64,000 nucleotides of DNA from Amycolatopsis azurea DSM 43854. GTDB taxonomy: Bacteria; Actinomycetota; Actinomycetes; Mycobacteriales; Pseudonocardiaceae. The stretch lies in contig NZ_MUXN01000014.1 in NCBI RefSeq assembly GCF_001995215.1, positions 180,926 to 244,925 on the forward strand, written 5' to 3'. This document shows, one piece after another, positions 18,280-26,386 of this stretch (position 1 is its first letter; every line of letters begins with the position of its first letter). The position numbers and the translations under genes were made by a program. Under the pieces are notes generated by a model, which saw only the letters and a program-made list of their open reading frames with translations, was not told the DNA's origin and did no database searches.

Positions 18280-19125
18280 TTACTTGCGGATCTCCAGGGT
18301 GCAGCACTTCGGGCCGCCGCCGGCCTTCCTGAGCTCGGAAATGTCCACGAAGACGACCTCGTAGCCGCGGTCGGCCAGCCGCCCCGCCAACCCGGTCGCC
18401 TCGACCGGCAGGACGACGTTGCGGCCGTCGGACACCCCGTTCAGCCCAAAGCACTCCGCGTCGGCCCGGTCCGCGATTACCGCGTCGGGGAACATCCGCT
18501 CGAGCACCTTCCGCGACCCGGCGGAGAAGGCCTCCGGGTAGTAGGCGATCTGCGCGGGCGCGGCGTCGGTGGCCTCGGCGAGCACGAACAGCGCGGTGTC
18601 GAGGTGGTAGTAGCTCGGGTCGATCAGCCGCAGCGAGACGACCGGGACACCGAGGACCTCCTGCGCCTCGGCGTGCGCGGCCGGGTCGGTCCGGAAGCCG
18701 GTGCCGGCGAGCAGGATCCGGCCGGTCCAGGCGAAGTCGCCTTCGGCCTCGTTGATCTTCTCGGGCATGGTGATGTCGCGGTAGCCGTGCTCGACGAACC
18801 AGCGGCGGAAGTGCTCGGCCTCGGCGGTGCGCTGCGGGGCGCGGAACCGCGAGCCGAGGACGCGGCCGTCGACGACGGTGCCGGAGTTCGCCGCGAACAC
18901 CATGTCGGGCAGGCCCGGCTGGGCGTCGATCTCCTCGACGGTGTGGCCGAGGCGGCGGTAGGTGTCACGGAGTTCGGTCCATTGCGCCATCGCGGTGTCG
19001 ACGCTGACCGGGACCGACGGGTCCATCCAGGGGTTGATGACGTAGTCCACCGCGAAGTACCGCGGCGGGCACATGAGGTAGCGGCGCGTCGTGGGCACAC
19101 GGGGCTGCTGCTCCAGTTCCGGCAT
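18280..19125 (-). CDS. ddaH: Dimethylarginine dimethylaminohydrolase / arginine deiminase-fold hydrolase
   Basis: A 281-residue guanidino-group-modifying enzyme. The start chosen is ATG 19125; the frame stays open into the divergent regulator. Features of the DDAH branch are NPWMDP near the N-terminus, EGDFAWTG, YYHLDTALFVL with the catalytic His, and the C-terminal GGGPKCCTLEI with the nucleophilic Cys. It would hydrolyse dimethylarginine to citrulline and dimethylamine, or a related guanidino compound. It is divergently transcribed from an Lrp/AsnC gene 74 nt away, which probably controls it in response to an amino acid. An iron-box-like sequence also lies in the shared promoter. Confidence 0.88.
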   Translation of the reverse strand: MPELEQQPRVPTTRRYLMCPPRYFAVDYVINPWMDPSVPVSVDTAMAQWTELRDTYRRLGHTVEEIDAQPGLPDMVFAANSGTVVDGRVLGSRFRAPQRTAEAEHFRRWFVEHGYRDITMPEKINEAEGDFAWTGRILLAGTGFRTDPAAHAEAQEVLGVPVVSLRLIDPSYYHLDTALFVLAEATDAAPAQIAYYPEAFSAGSRKVLERMFPDAVIADRADAECFGLNGVSDGRNVVLPVEATGLAGRLADRGYEVVFVDISELRKAGGGPKCCTLEIRK

Positions 19126-19135
19126 ACCCGAAGAG

Positions 19136-19149
19136 TAAGGCTCACCTAA
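19136..19149. promoter_or_regulatory. Iron-box-like (DtxR/IdeR/DmdR) half in the ddaH/lrp divergent promoter
   Basis: TAAGGCTCACCTAA matches 13 of the last 14 positions of the actinobacterial iron box (TTAGGCTCACCTAA). The left third of the 19-bp box is poorly conserved. It lies 11 nt upstream of the ddaH start codon. Binding is inferred, not shown. Confidence 0.45.
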
Positions 19150-19199
19150 TTCCGCAATCAATCGCTGTTCGCTGCGCACATACCTGCTAAACATTGCGT

Positions 19200-19646
19200 G
19201 TGAACACCATCGACCAGCGAATCGTTTCATGCCTGATGGCCAACGCGAGGTCCAGCTACGCCGACATCGGCAAAGTCGTGGGCCTGTCCGCGCCCGCGGT
19301 GAAACGACGGGTCGACCGGCTGCTCGAAACCGGGGTCCTGCGCGGGTTCACCGCGGTGGTGGACCCCGAGGCGCTGGGCTGGGGCACCGAGGCGTTCGTC
19401 GAAATGACCTGCAACGGCAACATCACCCCGGCTCGGATCCGCGCCCGGCTGGAGCCGTTGCCGGAGGTCGTCGCGGCCTACACGGTGTCCGGCGCGGCCG
19501 ACGCGATCGTCCACCTGCGCGCGTCGGACATCCACCACCTGGAGACCGCGCTGGAGCGGCTGCGCGGCCTGGAGATCGTCGACCGCACGGTCTCCACCGT
19601 CGTCCTTTCCCGGTTGCTGGAACGCCCGCCGACGCCGGAAGCGTGA
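19200..19646 (+). CDS. Lrp/AsnC family transcriptional regulator
   Basis: A 148-residue regulator started at GTG 19200; an in-frame TTG two codons earlier is possible. The N-terminal HTH contains SYADIGKVVGLSAPAVKRR. The C-terminal RAM (ligand-binding, oligomerising) domain has VVAAYTVSGAADAIVHLRA and ends near LEIVDRTVSTVVLSRLL. It is divergent from ddaH with a 74-nt shared promoter, the classic arrangement for local control. Arginine, ornithine or a related amino acid is a plausible effector, by inference from the neighbour. Confidence 0.92.
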   Translation: MNTIDQRIVSCLMANARSSYADIGKVVGLSAPAVKRRVDRLLETGVLRGFTAVVDPEALGWGTEAFVEMTCNGNITPARIRARLEPLPEVVAAYTVSGAADAIVHLRASDIHHLETALERLRGLEIVDRTVSTVVLSRLLERPPTPEA

Positions 19647-19658
19647 CACCCTCGGGCG

Positions 19659-20411
19659 GTGACCGATCAGATCCGCTCCAGCCACGACGGCGGCGTCGCC
19701 GTGCTCACCATCGACGCCCCCTCGACCCGCAACGCCCTGACCCTCGACCTGTCCGCGCAGCTGGCCGCCGCCGTCGCGCGCGCCGAAGCCGACGAGAGTG
19801 TCCACGCCTTGGTCATCACCGGCGCCCCTCCGGCCTTCTGCGCGGGCGCGGACCTGGACACGCTCGCCGACGCCCGGGAGGACGGGCTCCGCGCGATCTA
19901 TGACGGATTTCTCTCGGTGGCGCACTGTTCCCTGCCGACGATCGCCGCGGTCGGCGGGGCCGCGGTGGGCGCCGGACTGAACCTCGCGCTCGCCGCGGAC
20001 GTCCGCATCGTGGGAACGCGGGCGAAGTTCGTGGCCAGATTTCTCGATCTCGGCATCCATCCCGGCGGCGGGATGACGTGGATGATCCAGCGGCTCGTCG
20101 GACCGCAGAAGGCCGCGGCGATGACACTCTTCGGCGAAGTCGTCGACGCCGAAGCCGCTGTCGAATGCGGGCTCGCGCTCCGACTGGTCGAAGGAGATCT
20201 GGTCGAGGCCGCCCGTGAACTGGCGAAACCCGCCGTCGGCGCTCCTCGCGACGTCCTCCTGGCGACGAAGCGCACGCTCCGGCACACCGCTTCACTGACC
20301 GACCATTCGGCCGCCGTCGACGCCGAGATCGAGCCGCAGATCGCGTCACTCACCGCACCCGCGTTCGCCGATCGGCTCACCAGGCTGCGGGCCGCCATTA
20401 CCGGCCGATGA
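19659..20411 (+). CDS. Enoyl-CoA hydratase/isomerase (crotonase) family protein lacking canonical Glu residues
   Basis: A 250-residue crotonase with GTG start, 12 nt after the lrp stop. The oxyanion-hole segments CAGADLDTL and GGAAVGAGLNLALAADVRI are intact. The region that normally reads PEI.LG..PG.GG is here FLDLGIHPGGGMTW, and the second catalytic Glu position (normally in SLAME-type sequence) is QKAAAMT. By eye both general acid/base Glu residues of true hydratases are missing, so hydration may not be its reaction. Isomerase, thioesterase or other crotonase chemistry is possible. The IHPGGG subfamily is common in actinobacteria. Confidence 0.88.
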   Translation: MTDQIRSSHDGGVAVLTIDAPSTRNALTLDLSAQLAAAVARAEADESVHALVITGAPPAFCAGADLDTLADAREDGLRAIYDGFLSVAHCSLPTIAAVGGAAVGAGLNLALAADVRIVGTRAKFVARFLDLGIHPGGGMTWMIQRLVGPQKAAAMTLFGEVVDAEAAVECGLALRLVEGDLVEAARELAKPAVGAPRDVLLATKRTLRHTASLTDHSAAVDAEIEPQIASLTAPAFADRLTRLRAAITGR

Positions 20412-20479
20412 CCGTTCCTCGACCGGACTTCACTACGCTGGAACGAGATACGCCTCACAATCGGGGCGCGTCATTGACC

Positions 20480-20494
20480 GTTACCATCGGTAAC
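20480..20494. promoter_or_regulatory. 15-bp palindrome upstream of korA
   Basis: GTTACCatcGGTAAC is a perfect 6-3-6 inverted repeat about 207 nt before the korA start. A second hairpin (20584-20600, CCGAGG arms) lies closer to the gene. The rest of the 289-nt gap 20412-20700 shows no gene. A regulator binding site is plausible but the regulator is unknown. Confidence 0.4.
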
Positions 20495-20700
20495 ACTTAA
20501 ACCGGAAAATCCCCGCTCAGCGCCGAGCTCAGGACACTCGAGAAGTAGGTCCAGACCGTTTTTACGGCAACCTGGGAAGTGTGCCGAGGACTAACCTCGG
20601 AACATGGCACCTGTGACCTGGCCGACACCGCCGGGCGAGGCACCCGATCTCCGGCACGGCCGGGGACGACGCACGTCGGGAGAGAGGGAATCCCTGACCT

Positions 20701-22608
20701 ATGAGCACGAGTGCGAACGGCAACGGCTCCTTGTCGGCCGTCAGGCCCACCGAGGTCGCCAAGCTGGACCGGGTGGTCATCCGGTTCGCCGGTGACTCCG
20801 GTGACGGCATGCAGCTGACGGGCGACAGGTTCACTTCGGAAGCGGCCGCCTTCGGCAACGACCTGTCCACCATGCCGAACTTCCCCGCGGAGATCCGCGC
20901 GCCACAGGGCACCATCCCGGGCGTCTCGAGCTTCCAGGTGCACTTCGCCGATTACGACATCCTGACGCCGGGCGACCGGCCGGACGTCCTGGTCGCGATG
21001 AACCCCGCCGCGCTGAAGGCGAACCTCGCGGACGTCCCGTCGGGTGGGACGATCATCCTCAACACCGACGAGTTCTCGAAGCGGAACCTGGTCAAGGTCG
21101 GTTTCGAGAACGACCCGCTCGACGACGACACCCTTTCGGCCTATCAAGTCCACCGGGTGGCCATGTCGACGTTGACCAGGGGCGCGCTCGAAGAGACCGG
21201 ACTGTCCAAAAAGGACGCCGAACGCGCGAAGAACATGTTCGCGCTCGGGCTGCTCTCCTGGATGTACCACCGGCCGACCGAGGGCACGGAACGGTTCCTG
21301 CGCGAGAAGTTCGCGAAGAAGGCCGACATCGCCGAGGCCAACATCCTGGCCTTCCGCGCCGGCTGGAACTACGGCGAGACGACGGAGTCGTTCGCGACGA
21401 CGTACGAGGTCGCGCCCGCGAAGCTGAACCAGGGCACGTACCGCCAGATCACCGGGAACACCGCGCTGGCGTACGGGCTGGTCGCCGCCGGACAGCAGTC
21501 CGGCCTGCAGATCCTGCTGGGCACGTACCCGATCACCCCGGCGTCGGACATCCTCCACGAGCTGTCCAAGCACAAGAACTACGGCATCCTCACCTTCCAG
21601 GCCGAGGACGAGATCGCCGGCATCGGCGCGGCGCTCGGCGCCTCCTACGGCGGTGCGCTCGGCGTCACCTCGACGTCCGGGCCCGGTGTCGCGCTGAAGT
21701 CCGAGGCCATCGGCCTCGCGGTGATGACCGAACTGCCGCTGGTCGTGGTCGACGTCCAGCGCGGCGGCCCGTCGACCGGGCTGCCGACCAAGACCGAGCA
21801 GGCCGACCTGCTGCAGGCCATGTTCGGCCGCAACGGCGAATCCCCGGTGCCGATCGTCGCGCCGCTGTCCCCCGCGGACTGCTTCGACGCGGCGCTGGAG
21901 GCCACCCGGATCGCGCTGAAGTACCGCACCCCGGTGTTCCTGCTGTCGGACGGCGCGATCGCGAACGGCTCGGAGCCGTGGCTGATCCCGGACGTCGAGA
22001 ACCTGCCGGACCTGCGGGTGGAATTCGCCACCGAGCCGAATGCCGAGGACGGATCCGGGGAATTCTGGCCTTATGTCCGCGACCCCGAGACCCTCGCCCG
22101 CGCGTGGGCGGTGCCCGGCGCGGCCGGTCTCCAGCACCGCATCGGCGGGCTGGAGAAGGCCGACAAGACCGGTCACATCTCCTACGACCCGGACAACCAC
22201 GAGAAGATGGTCCGCCTGCGCCAGGCCAAGATCGACGGCATCGACGTCCCGGACCTCGTCGTCGACGACCCGAGCGGCGGCAAGGCCCGCGTCCTGGCGC
22301 TCGGCTGGGGTTCCTCCTACGGGCCGATCGGCGCCGCGTGCCGCCGGGTCCGCAAGGAAGGCATGCCGATCGCGCAGGCCCATCTGCGGCATCTCAACCC
22401 GTTCCCGGGCAACCTCGGTGACGTACTCCGTTCGTACGACACCGTCGTCGTCCCTGAAATGAACCTCGGCCAGCTGTCGATGCTCCTGAGGGCGAAGTAC
22501 CTCGTGGACGTGAAGTCGTATACGAAGGTCGCCGGGCTGCCCTTCAAGGCGGAGGAGCTGCAAGGCGTGTTCACGGAGATCATCACCAGTACGGAGGCGG
22601 CGAAGTGA
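20701..22608 (+). CDS. korA: 2-oxoacid:ferredoxin oxidoreductase subunit alpha
   Basis: A 635-residue fused gamma-alpha subunit. Residues about 20-210 are the gamma domain (VVIRFAGDSGDGMQLTGDRF). From about 255 comes the pyrimidine-binding domain with GTYPITPASDILHELS and FQAEDEIAGIGAALGASYGG. The C-terminal domain holds VLALGWGSSYGPIG and HLRHLNPFP. The protein pairs with KorB for CoA-dependent oxidative decarboxylation of 2-oxoglutarate (or another 2-oxoacid) with ferredoxin as acceptor, giving an oxidative TCA step independent of the lipoamide complex. It overlaps korB by GTGA. This matches the two-subunit mycobacterial KorAB type. Confidence 0.95.
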   Translation: MSTSANGNGSLSAVRPTEVAKLDRVVIRFAGDSGDGMQLTGDRFTSEAAAFGNDLSTMPNFPAEIRAPQGTIPGVSSFQVHFADYDILTPGDRPDVLVAMNPAALKANLADVPSGGTIILNTDEFSKRNLVKVGFENDPLDDDTLSAYQVHRVAMSTLTRGALEETGLSKKDAERAKNMFALGLLSWMYHRPTEGTERFLREKFAKKADIAEANILAFRAGWNYGETTESFATTYEVAPAKLNQGTYRQITGNTALAYGLVAAGQQSGLQILLGTYPITPASDILHELSKHKNYGILTFQAEDEIAGIGAALGASYGGALGVTSTSGPGVALKSEAIGLAVMTELPLVVVDVQRGGPSTGLPTKTEQADLLQAMFGRNGESPVPIVAPLSPADCFDAALEATRIALKYRTPVFLLSDGAIANGSEPWLIPDVENLPDLRVEFATEPNAEDGSGEFWPYVRDPETLARAWAVPGAAGLQHRIGGLEKADKTGHISYDPDNHEKMVRLRQAKIDGIDVPDLVVDDPSGGKARVLALGWGSSYGPIGAACRRVRKEGMPIAQAHLRHLNPFPGNLGDVLRSYDTVVVPEMNLGQLSMLLRAKYLVDVKSYTKVAGLPFKAEELQGVFTEIITSTEAAK

Positions 22609-23672
22609 CCGCGATAGACCTGGGGATTCCCACACTCGGCGGTCTGGACCTGGTCCCGGCCGAAACCGAACCGCAGAAGGCGAAGGACTACAAGTCGGAC
22701 CAGGAGGTCCGCTGGTGTCCCGGCTGCGGGGACTACGTCGTGCTCAACGCCGTGCAGTCGTTCCTGCCGACGCTCGGCCTCAAGCGCGAGAACATCGTCT
22801 TCATCTCGGGCATCGGGTGCTCGTCCCGGTTCCCGTACTACCTGAACACCTACGGCATGCACTCGATCCACGGCCGCGCGCCGTCGATCGCGACCGGGCT
22901 CGCGACCGCGCGACCGGATCTGTCGGTGTGGGTCGTCACCGGTGACGGCGACGCGCTGTCCATCGGCGGCAACCACCTGATCCACGCGTTGCGGCGCAAC
23001 GTGAACATCAAGATCCTGCTGTTCAACAACCGGGTCTACGGCCTCACCAAGGGCCAGTACTCGCCGACGTCCGGGCCGGGCATGGTCACCAAGTCCACCC
23101 CGATGGGCTCGGTCGACACCCCGTTCAACCCGCTTTCGCTGGCGATCGGCGCCGAGGCGTCGTTCGTGGGCCGCGCGCTCGACTCGGACCGCAAGGGCCT
23201 GACCGAGGTGCTGGAGGCCGCCGCGAAGCACCGCGGGTCGGCGCTGGTGGAGATCTACCAGAACTGCCCGATCTTCAACGACGGCGCGTTCGACGTCCTC
23301 AAGGACAAGGACGAGGCCGCCACCCGGCTGATCCCGCTGAAGTCCGGCGAGCCGATCAAGTTCGGGCCGCAGGGCGAGTACGGCGTGACGCGCAGTGGCT
23401 GGGCCGGGCTCGAGGTCGGGAAGGTCGCGAACATCGGCGAGGAGAACCTCGTCGTGCACGATCCGACGATCGAGGACACCTCGTACGCGTTCGCGCTTTC
23501 CCGGATCGGCGACCAGAACCTGAACCACGTGCCGACCGGCATCCTGCGGCAGGTCGAGCGGCCCACCTACGACGACCAGGCACGTGCCCAGGTCGAGGAG
23601 GCCCGCGCGACCCGGAAGCCGGACCTTCAGGGGCTCCTGCGCGGCAAGGACACCTGGACCGTGGTCAGCTAG
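22605..23672 (+). CDS. korB: 2-oxoacid:ferredoxin oxidoreductase subunit beta
   Basis: A 355-residue TPP-binding subunit. RWCPGCGDYVVLNA gives two cysteines of the [4Fe-4S] site; GIGCSSRFPYY and YQNCPIFNDG provide the others. The TPP/Mg motif is VTGDGDALSIGGNH followed by LLFNNRVYGLTKGQYSPTS. The GTG start overlaps the korA stop, so subunit synthesis is coupled. The C-terminal extension past residue 270 is normal for the mycobacterial KorB type. A long hairpin follows the stop by 5 nt. Confidence 0.95.
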   Translation: MTAIDLGIPTLGGLDLVPAETEPQKAKDYKSDQEVRWCPGCGDYVVLNAVQSFLPTLGLKRENIVFISGIGCSSRFPYYLNTYGMHSIHGRAPSIATGLATARPDLSVWVVTGDGDALSIGGNHLIHALRRNVNIKILLFNNRVYGLTKGQYSPTSGPGMVTKSTPMGSVDTPFNPLSLAIGAEASFVGRALDSDRKGLTEVLEAAAKHRGSALVEIYQNCPIFNDGAFDVLKDKDEAATRLIPLKSGEPIKFGPQGEYGVTRSGWAGLEVGKVANIGEENLVVHDPTIEDTSYAFALSRIGDQNLNHVPTGILRQVERPTYDDQARAQVEEARATRKPDLQGLLRGKDTWTVVS

Positions 23673-23677
23673 TCATC

Positions 23678-23734
23678 AGTACATGAAGGCCCCCTTCCTT
23701 GCGCCTGGCGCAAGGAAGGGGGCCTTCATGTACT
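23678..23734. terminator. 28-bp perfect hairpin with 1-nt loop between convergent genes
   Basis: Arms 23678-23705 and 23707-23734 are perfectly complementary around a single T. The element fills the space between korB and the convergent membrane-protein gene, whose stop codon begins at the next base. The core ATGAAGGCCCCCTTCC is shared with the hairpin at 53845-53897. A bidirectional terminator is the simplest role. Confidence 0.85.
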
Positions 23735-25186
23735 TCAGCTGAGGGGGCGGAAGCCCACGCGTTCCGCGTCGGCGGCGGTGCGGAACCAGACCTCCGCGAC
23801 CATCTTCGGGAACTGGGGCGAGTCCTCGGCGCAGTACCGCAGCGCGGTCACGCTGGCCTTGACCGCGAAGTCGTCGGCGGGACGGCCACCGCCCGGCCGC
23901 GGCATCGCCGAACCGGGACCGAACGGGCCGGGCGGGACGGACTCCGAGACAGGAGCGGCGGACGGCCGCGCGGGCGGCGGCTCCGGCGCCGGCATCGCGT
24001 CGCCCGGCTGGACGGAGGGCTCGAACAGCGACCCGCTCTGCCCGCCGGACAGTTCCGGCTCGCGACGTTCGATCGCCCGCATCGACGGCTGGATCGGCTG
24101 CGGCGGCTCGAAACCGCCGCGCACGGCTCCGCGCGGCGTGCGCTTGGGCAGTACCTGGGTGGCCTCGGCGGGGGTCTCGGGCTCCGAGTCGAGGAGTCCG
24201 GCCTTCGCTTCTTCGTCGGAACCGAAGGCGTACGCGGGCGGGTCGTCGTGCAGCTGCTCTTCCCGCTCGAACCAGCTGGTCTCGACGGGCGCTTCCTCCG
24301 TTTCGACGCGCGAAGCGGGGCTGAACAGCGACACGGGCTCCGGCTCCGGCTGCGTCTCGGCGCCTTCGGGATCCAGCTGGATCTCCAGCCGGGACCGGTA
24401 CGGTCCGTCGCCCGGCAAGATCGGCAGCGGCTCGGGCTCCGGTTCCCGCTCGCGTTCCGGCTCCGGCTCCGGCTCCGGCTCGAGGTCCAGCTTCGACGCG
24501 GGCTGGAGGTACTCGGTCGCCGCGGCGGCGTACGGGTTCTCCGGCTCGGGCTGGGGTTCGGGCTCGGGCTCCGGCTCCAGCTGGGCCGCCGGGATGTACT
24601 GCGTCCGCTCGGCCGCGACCTCGGGCTCCGGGTCGGGCTCCAGGTCCGCCTGCGGCGCGGTGCGGTACTCGGCCTCGTACTCGTTTTCGGGCTCGAAGCC
24701 CTGCGGCTCGAAAGGCTCCACCGGCTCGACGGCCCGCACCGGCTCCGCGGGCTCGAAGATCTGCGTCGCGGAGTGCTCGGGCGCCGGCTCCTCGACGAGG
24801 TCCTCACGCAAGTCCTCACGCAGGTCCTGCACAGGCTCCGGCGCCTGCTCCTCGACGGGCTCGGACCACGGCCGCTGCGCGGGCTCGTGCTCGGTGAGCG
24901 TCTCGGGGTACGCGGGCTTCGGCTCCTCGGCGGCCGCGAACTCCTCGTCCAGCTCGTCGTGCGACGGCTTCGCGAGGTACGCGGTCCCACCCGCGACGGC
25001 GGCGGCACCGGCGCCGAGGCTCACCCCGGCGGGCAGCCGGGTCTTCTCCGCGTGCGCGGTGGCCAGCGAGCTTTCCAGCTCACGGATGCGCTTGCGCGCC
25101 GGGATCACCAGCACCAGCCAGGTGAGCAGCGCGCCGACGACGAACGCCAGCAGACTCCACAGCCAAACCTGTCCGAAAATGGACAT
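23735..25186 (-). CDS. Single-pass membrane protein with Glu/Pro-rich repeats and sunset-like C-terminus
   Basis: A 483-residue protein. One TM helix lies at residues 7-28 (LWSLLAFVVGALLTWLVLVI), followed by a basic coiled-coil patch and a second weakly hydrophobic stretch near 52-72. Residues about 75-400 are very acidic and low in complexity, with many EPEPEPEP runs. The last 45 residues (SVTALRYCAEDSPQF..., EVWFRTAADAERVGFRP) resemble the sunset domain found in actinobacterial envelope proteins, in degenerate form. It starts 15 nt after the polyprenyl diphosphate synthase gene and is probably cotranscribed. Function unknown. Confidence 0.85.
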   Translation of the reverse strand: MSIFGQVWLWSLLAFVVGALLTWLVLVIPARKRIRELESSLATAHAEKTRLPAGVSLGAGAAAVAGGTAYLAKPSHDELDEEFAAAEEPKPAYPETLTEHEPAQRPWSEPVEEQAPEPVQDLREDLREDLVEEPAPEHSATQIFEPAEPVRAVEPVEPFEPQGFEPENEYEAEYRTAPQADLEPDPEPEVAAERTQYIPAAQLEPEPEPEPQPEPENPYAAAATEYLQPASKLDLEPEPEPEPEREREPEPEPLPILPGDGPYRSRLEIQLDPEGAETQPEPEPVSLFSPASRVETEEAPVETSWFEREEQLHDDPPAYAFGSDEEAKAGLLDSEPETPAEATQVLPKRTPRGAVRGGFEPPQPIQPSMRAIERREPELSGGQSGSLFEPSVQPGDAMPAPEPPPARPSAAPVSESVPPGPFGPGSAMPRPGGGRPADDFAVKASVTALRYCAEDSPQFPKMVAEVWFRTAADAERVGFRPLS

Positions 25187-25201
25187 CCAACCCGCCCTTT
25201 G

Positions 25202-26233
25202 TCAATGCGTTCGCGCGACCAGGTAGTCGGCGACCGATTCGCAGGCGTCCCGGGCGGGCGACGCGGGCAGCGCCGCGAGCTCGGCACGCGCCCGACGAGC
25301 GTAGTCGGAAAGAGTTTCGCGTGCGCGTTCGAGTCCGGACGAAGCGCGCAGCAGATCCAGGGCCTCGGCGACGAGCTTGTCGTCGGAGATCGGCCCCGAC
25401 AGCAGCTCGACCAGGCGCGGATCGGTGGCCGGGTCGGCCAGCGCGTACAGCATCGGAAGCGTGCGGACACCCTCGCGCAGGTCCGTGCCCTGCGCCTTGC
25501 CGAGCTCGTCCGAGGCGGACGCGATGTCGATGACGTCGTCGGAGATCTGGAACGCCGTCCCGATGATGTCGCCGAAGCGGCGGAGCGCGTCGATGTAGTC
25601 GTCGGGCGCGCCGGACATCATCCCGCCGAACCGGCCGGAGGTGGCGATCAGCGAGCCGGTCTTCTGCGCGATGACGGTGAGGTAGTGCTCGACCGCGTCG
25701 TCGCCTTCGCCCGGGCCGACGGTCTCGCGCATCTGGCCGGTGACCAGTTCGCCGAAGGTCTCGGCGATGATCCGGGCCGCGTCGGTGCCGAGGTCGGCGA
25801 CCAGCCGCGAAGCGTGCGCGAAGAGGAAGTCGCCGGTCAGGATGGCGATCGTGTTGTCCCAGCGGGCGTTGACGCTCTCCGCGCCGCGGCGCATCGTCGC
25901 CTCGTCCATCACGTCGTCGTGGTACAGCGTCGCGAGGTGCACCAGCTCGACCGCCGCGGCCGCGGTGACCACCTGGTCGCCCTGCTTCGGCCCGAACTGC
26001 GAGGCCAGCAGCGTGAACAGCGGACGGAAACGTTTGCCCCCCGCCTCGACCAGGTGCGAAGCGGCGTCCTCGACGGCCTTGACGTCGCTGCGGACGACGT
26101 CGCGGAGGAGCGTCTCGACGTCGGCGAGACCGGTCGCGAGGGTGCGCAGGAGCTGCTCGTCAGCGATCTGGAGCCCGACGGACGCGCGCAGGTCCTCGAT
26201 GGCACCACCTGGGGCAGGTGAAGACACAGACAC
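25202..26233 (-). CDS. Long-chain polyprenyl diphosphate synthase
   Basis: A 343-residue trans-prenyltransferase started at GTG 26233 with GGAG five bases upstream; the frame is open much further but carries no family sequence. The usual motifs are GGKRFRP, the first Asp-rich motif DDVMD (about residue 107) and the second DDVID (about residue 237). Small residues precede the first motif (ATLYHDD), as in long-chain enzymes. It should extend FPP or GGPP with IPP to make the menaquinone side chain, like mycobacterial GrcC or bacterial HepT/IspB. The menaquinone genes lie 30 kb away in this window, which supports that role. Confidence 0.93.
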   Translation of the reverse strand: MSVSSPAPGGAIEDLRASVGLQIADEQLLRTLATGLADVETLLRDVVRSDVKAVEDAASHLVEAGGKRFRPLFTLLASQFGPKQGDQVVTAAAAVELVHLATLYHDDVMDEATMRRGAESVNARWDNTIAILTGDFLFAHASRLVADLGTDAARIIAETFGELVTGQMRETVGPGEGDDAVEHYLTVIAQKTGSLIATSGRFGGMMSGAPDDYIDALRRFGDIIGTAFQISDDVIDIASASDELGKAQGTDLREGVRTLPMLYALADPATDPRLVELLSGPISDDKLVAEALDLLRASSGLERARETLSDYARRARAELAALPASPARDACESVADYLVARTH

Positions 26234-26386
26234 GTCGGCTCCGCTCTCTTTGACACCGTTCGGGGTTGCTTCCAGCGTAGTGGCTACCCACTGAGGCCTG
26301 TTGACGTGCTGTCCAGGGGAAACGGTGACGAATATGACACCCCCGCCGCGTATCCTGCCGTCCTTGGCACGAACTGGGGGAACACC

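Noticed and set aside
23778..25226. A Ser/Gly-rich 482-codon plus-strand frame
   Set aside because: It is the mirror image of the Glu/Pro repeats of the membrane protein gene on the other strand; low complexity with no start context.
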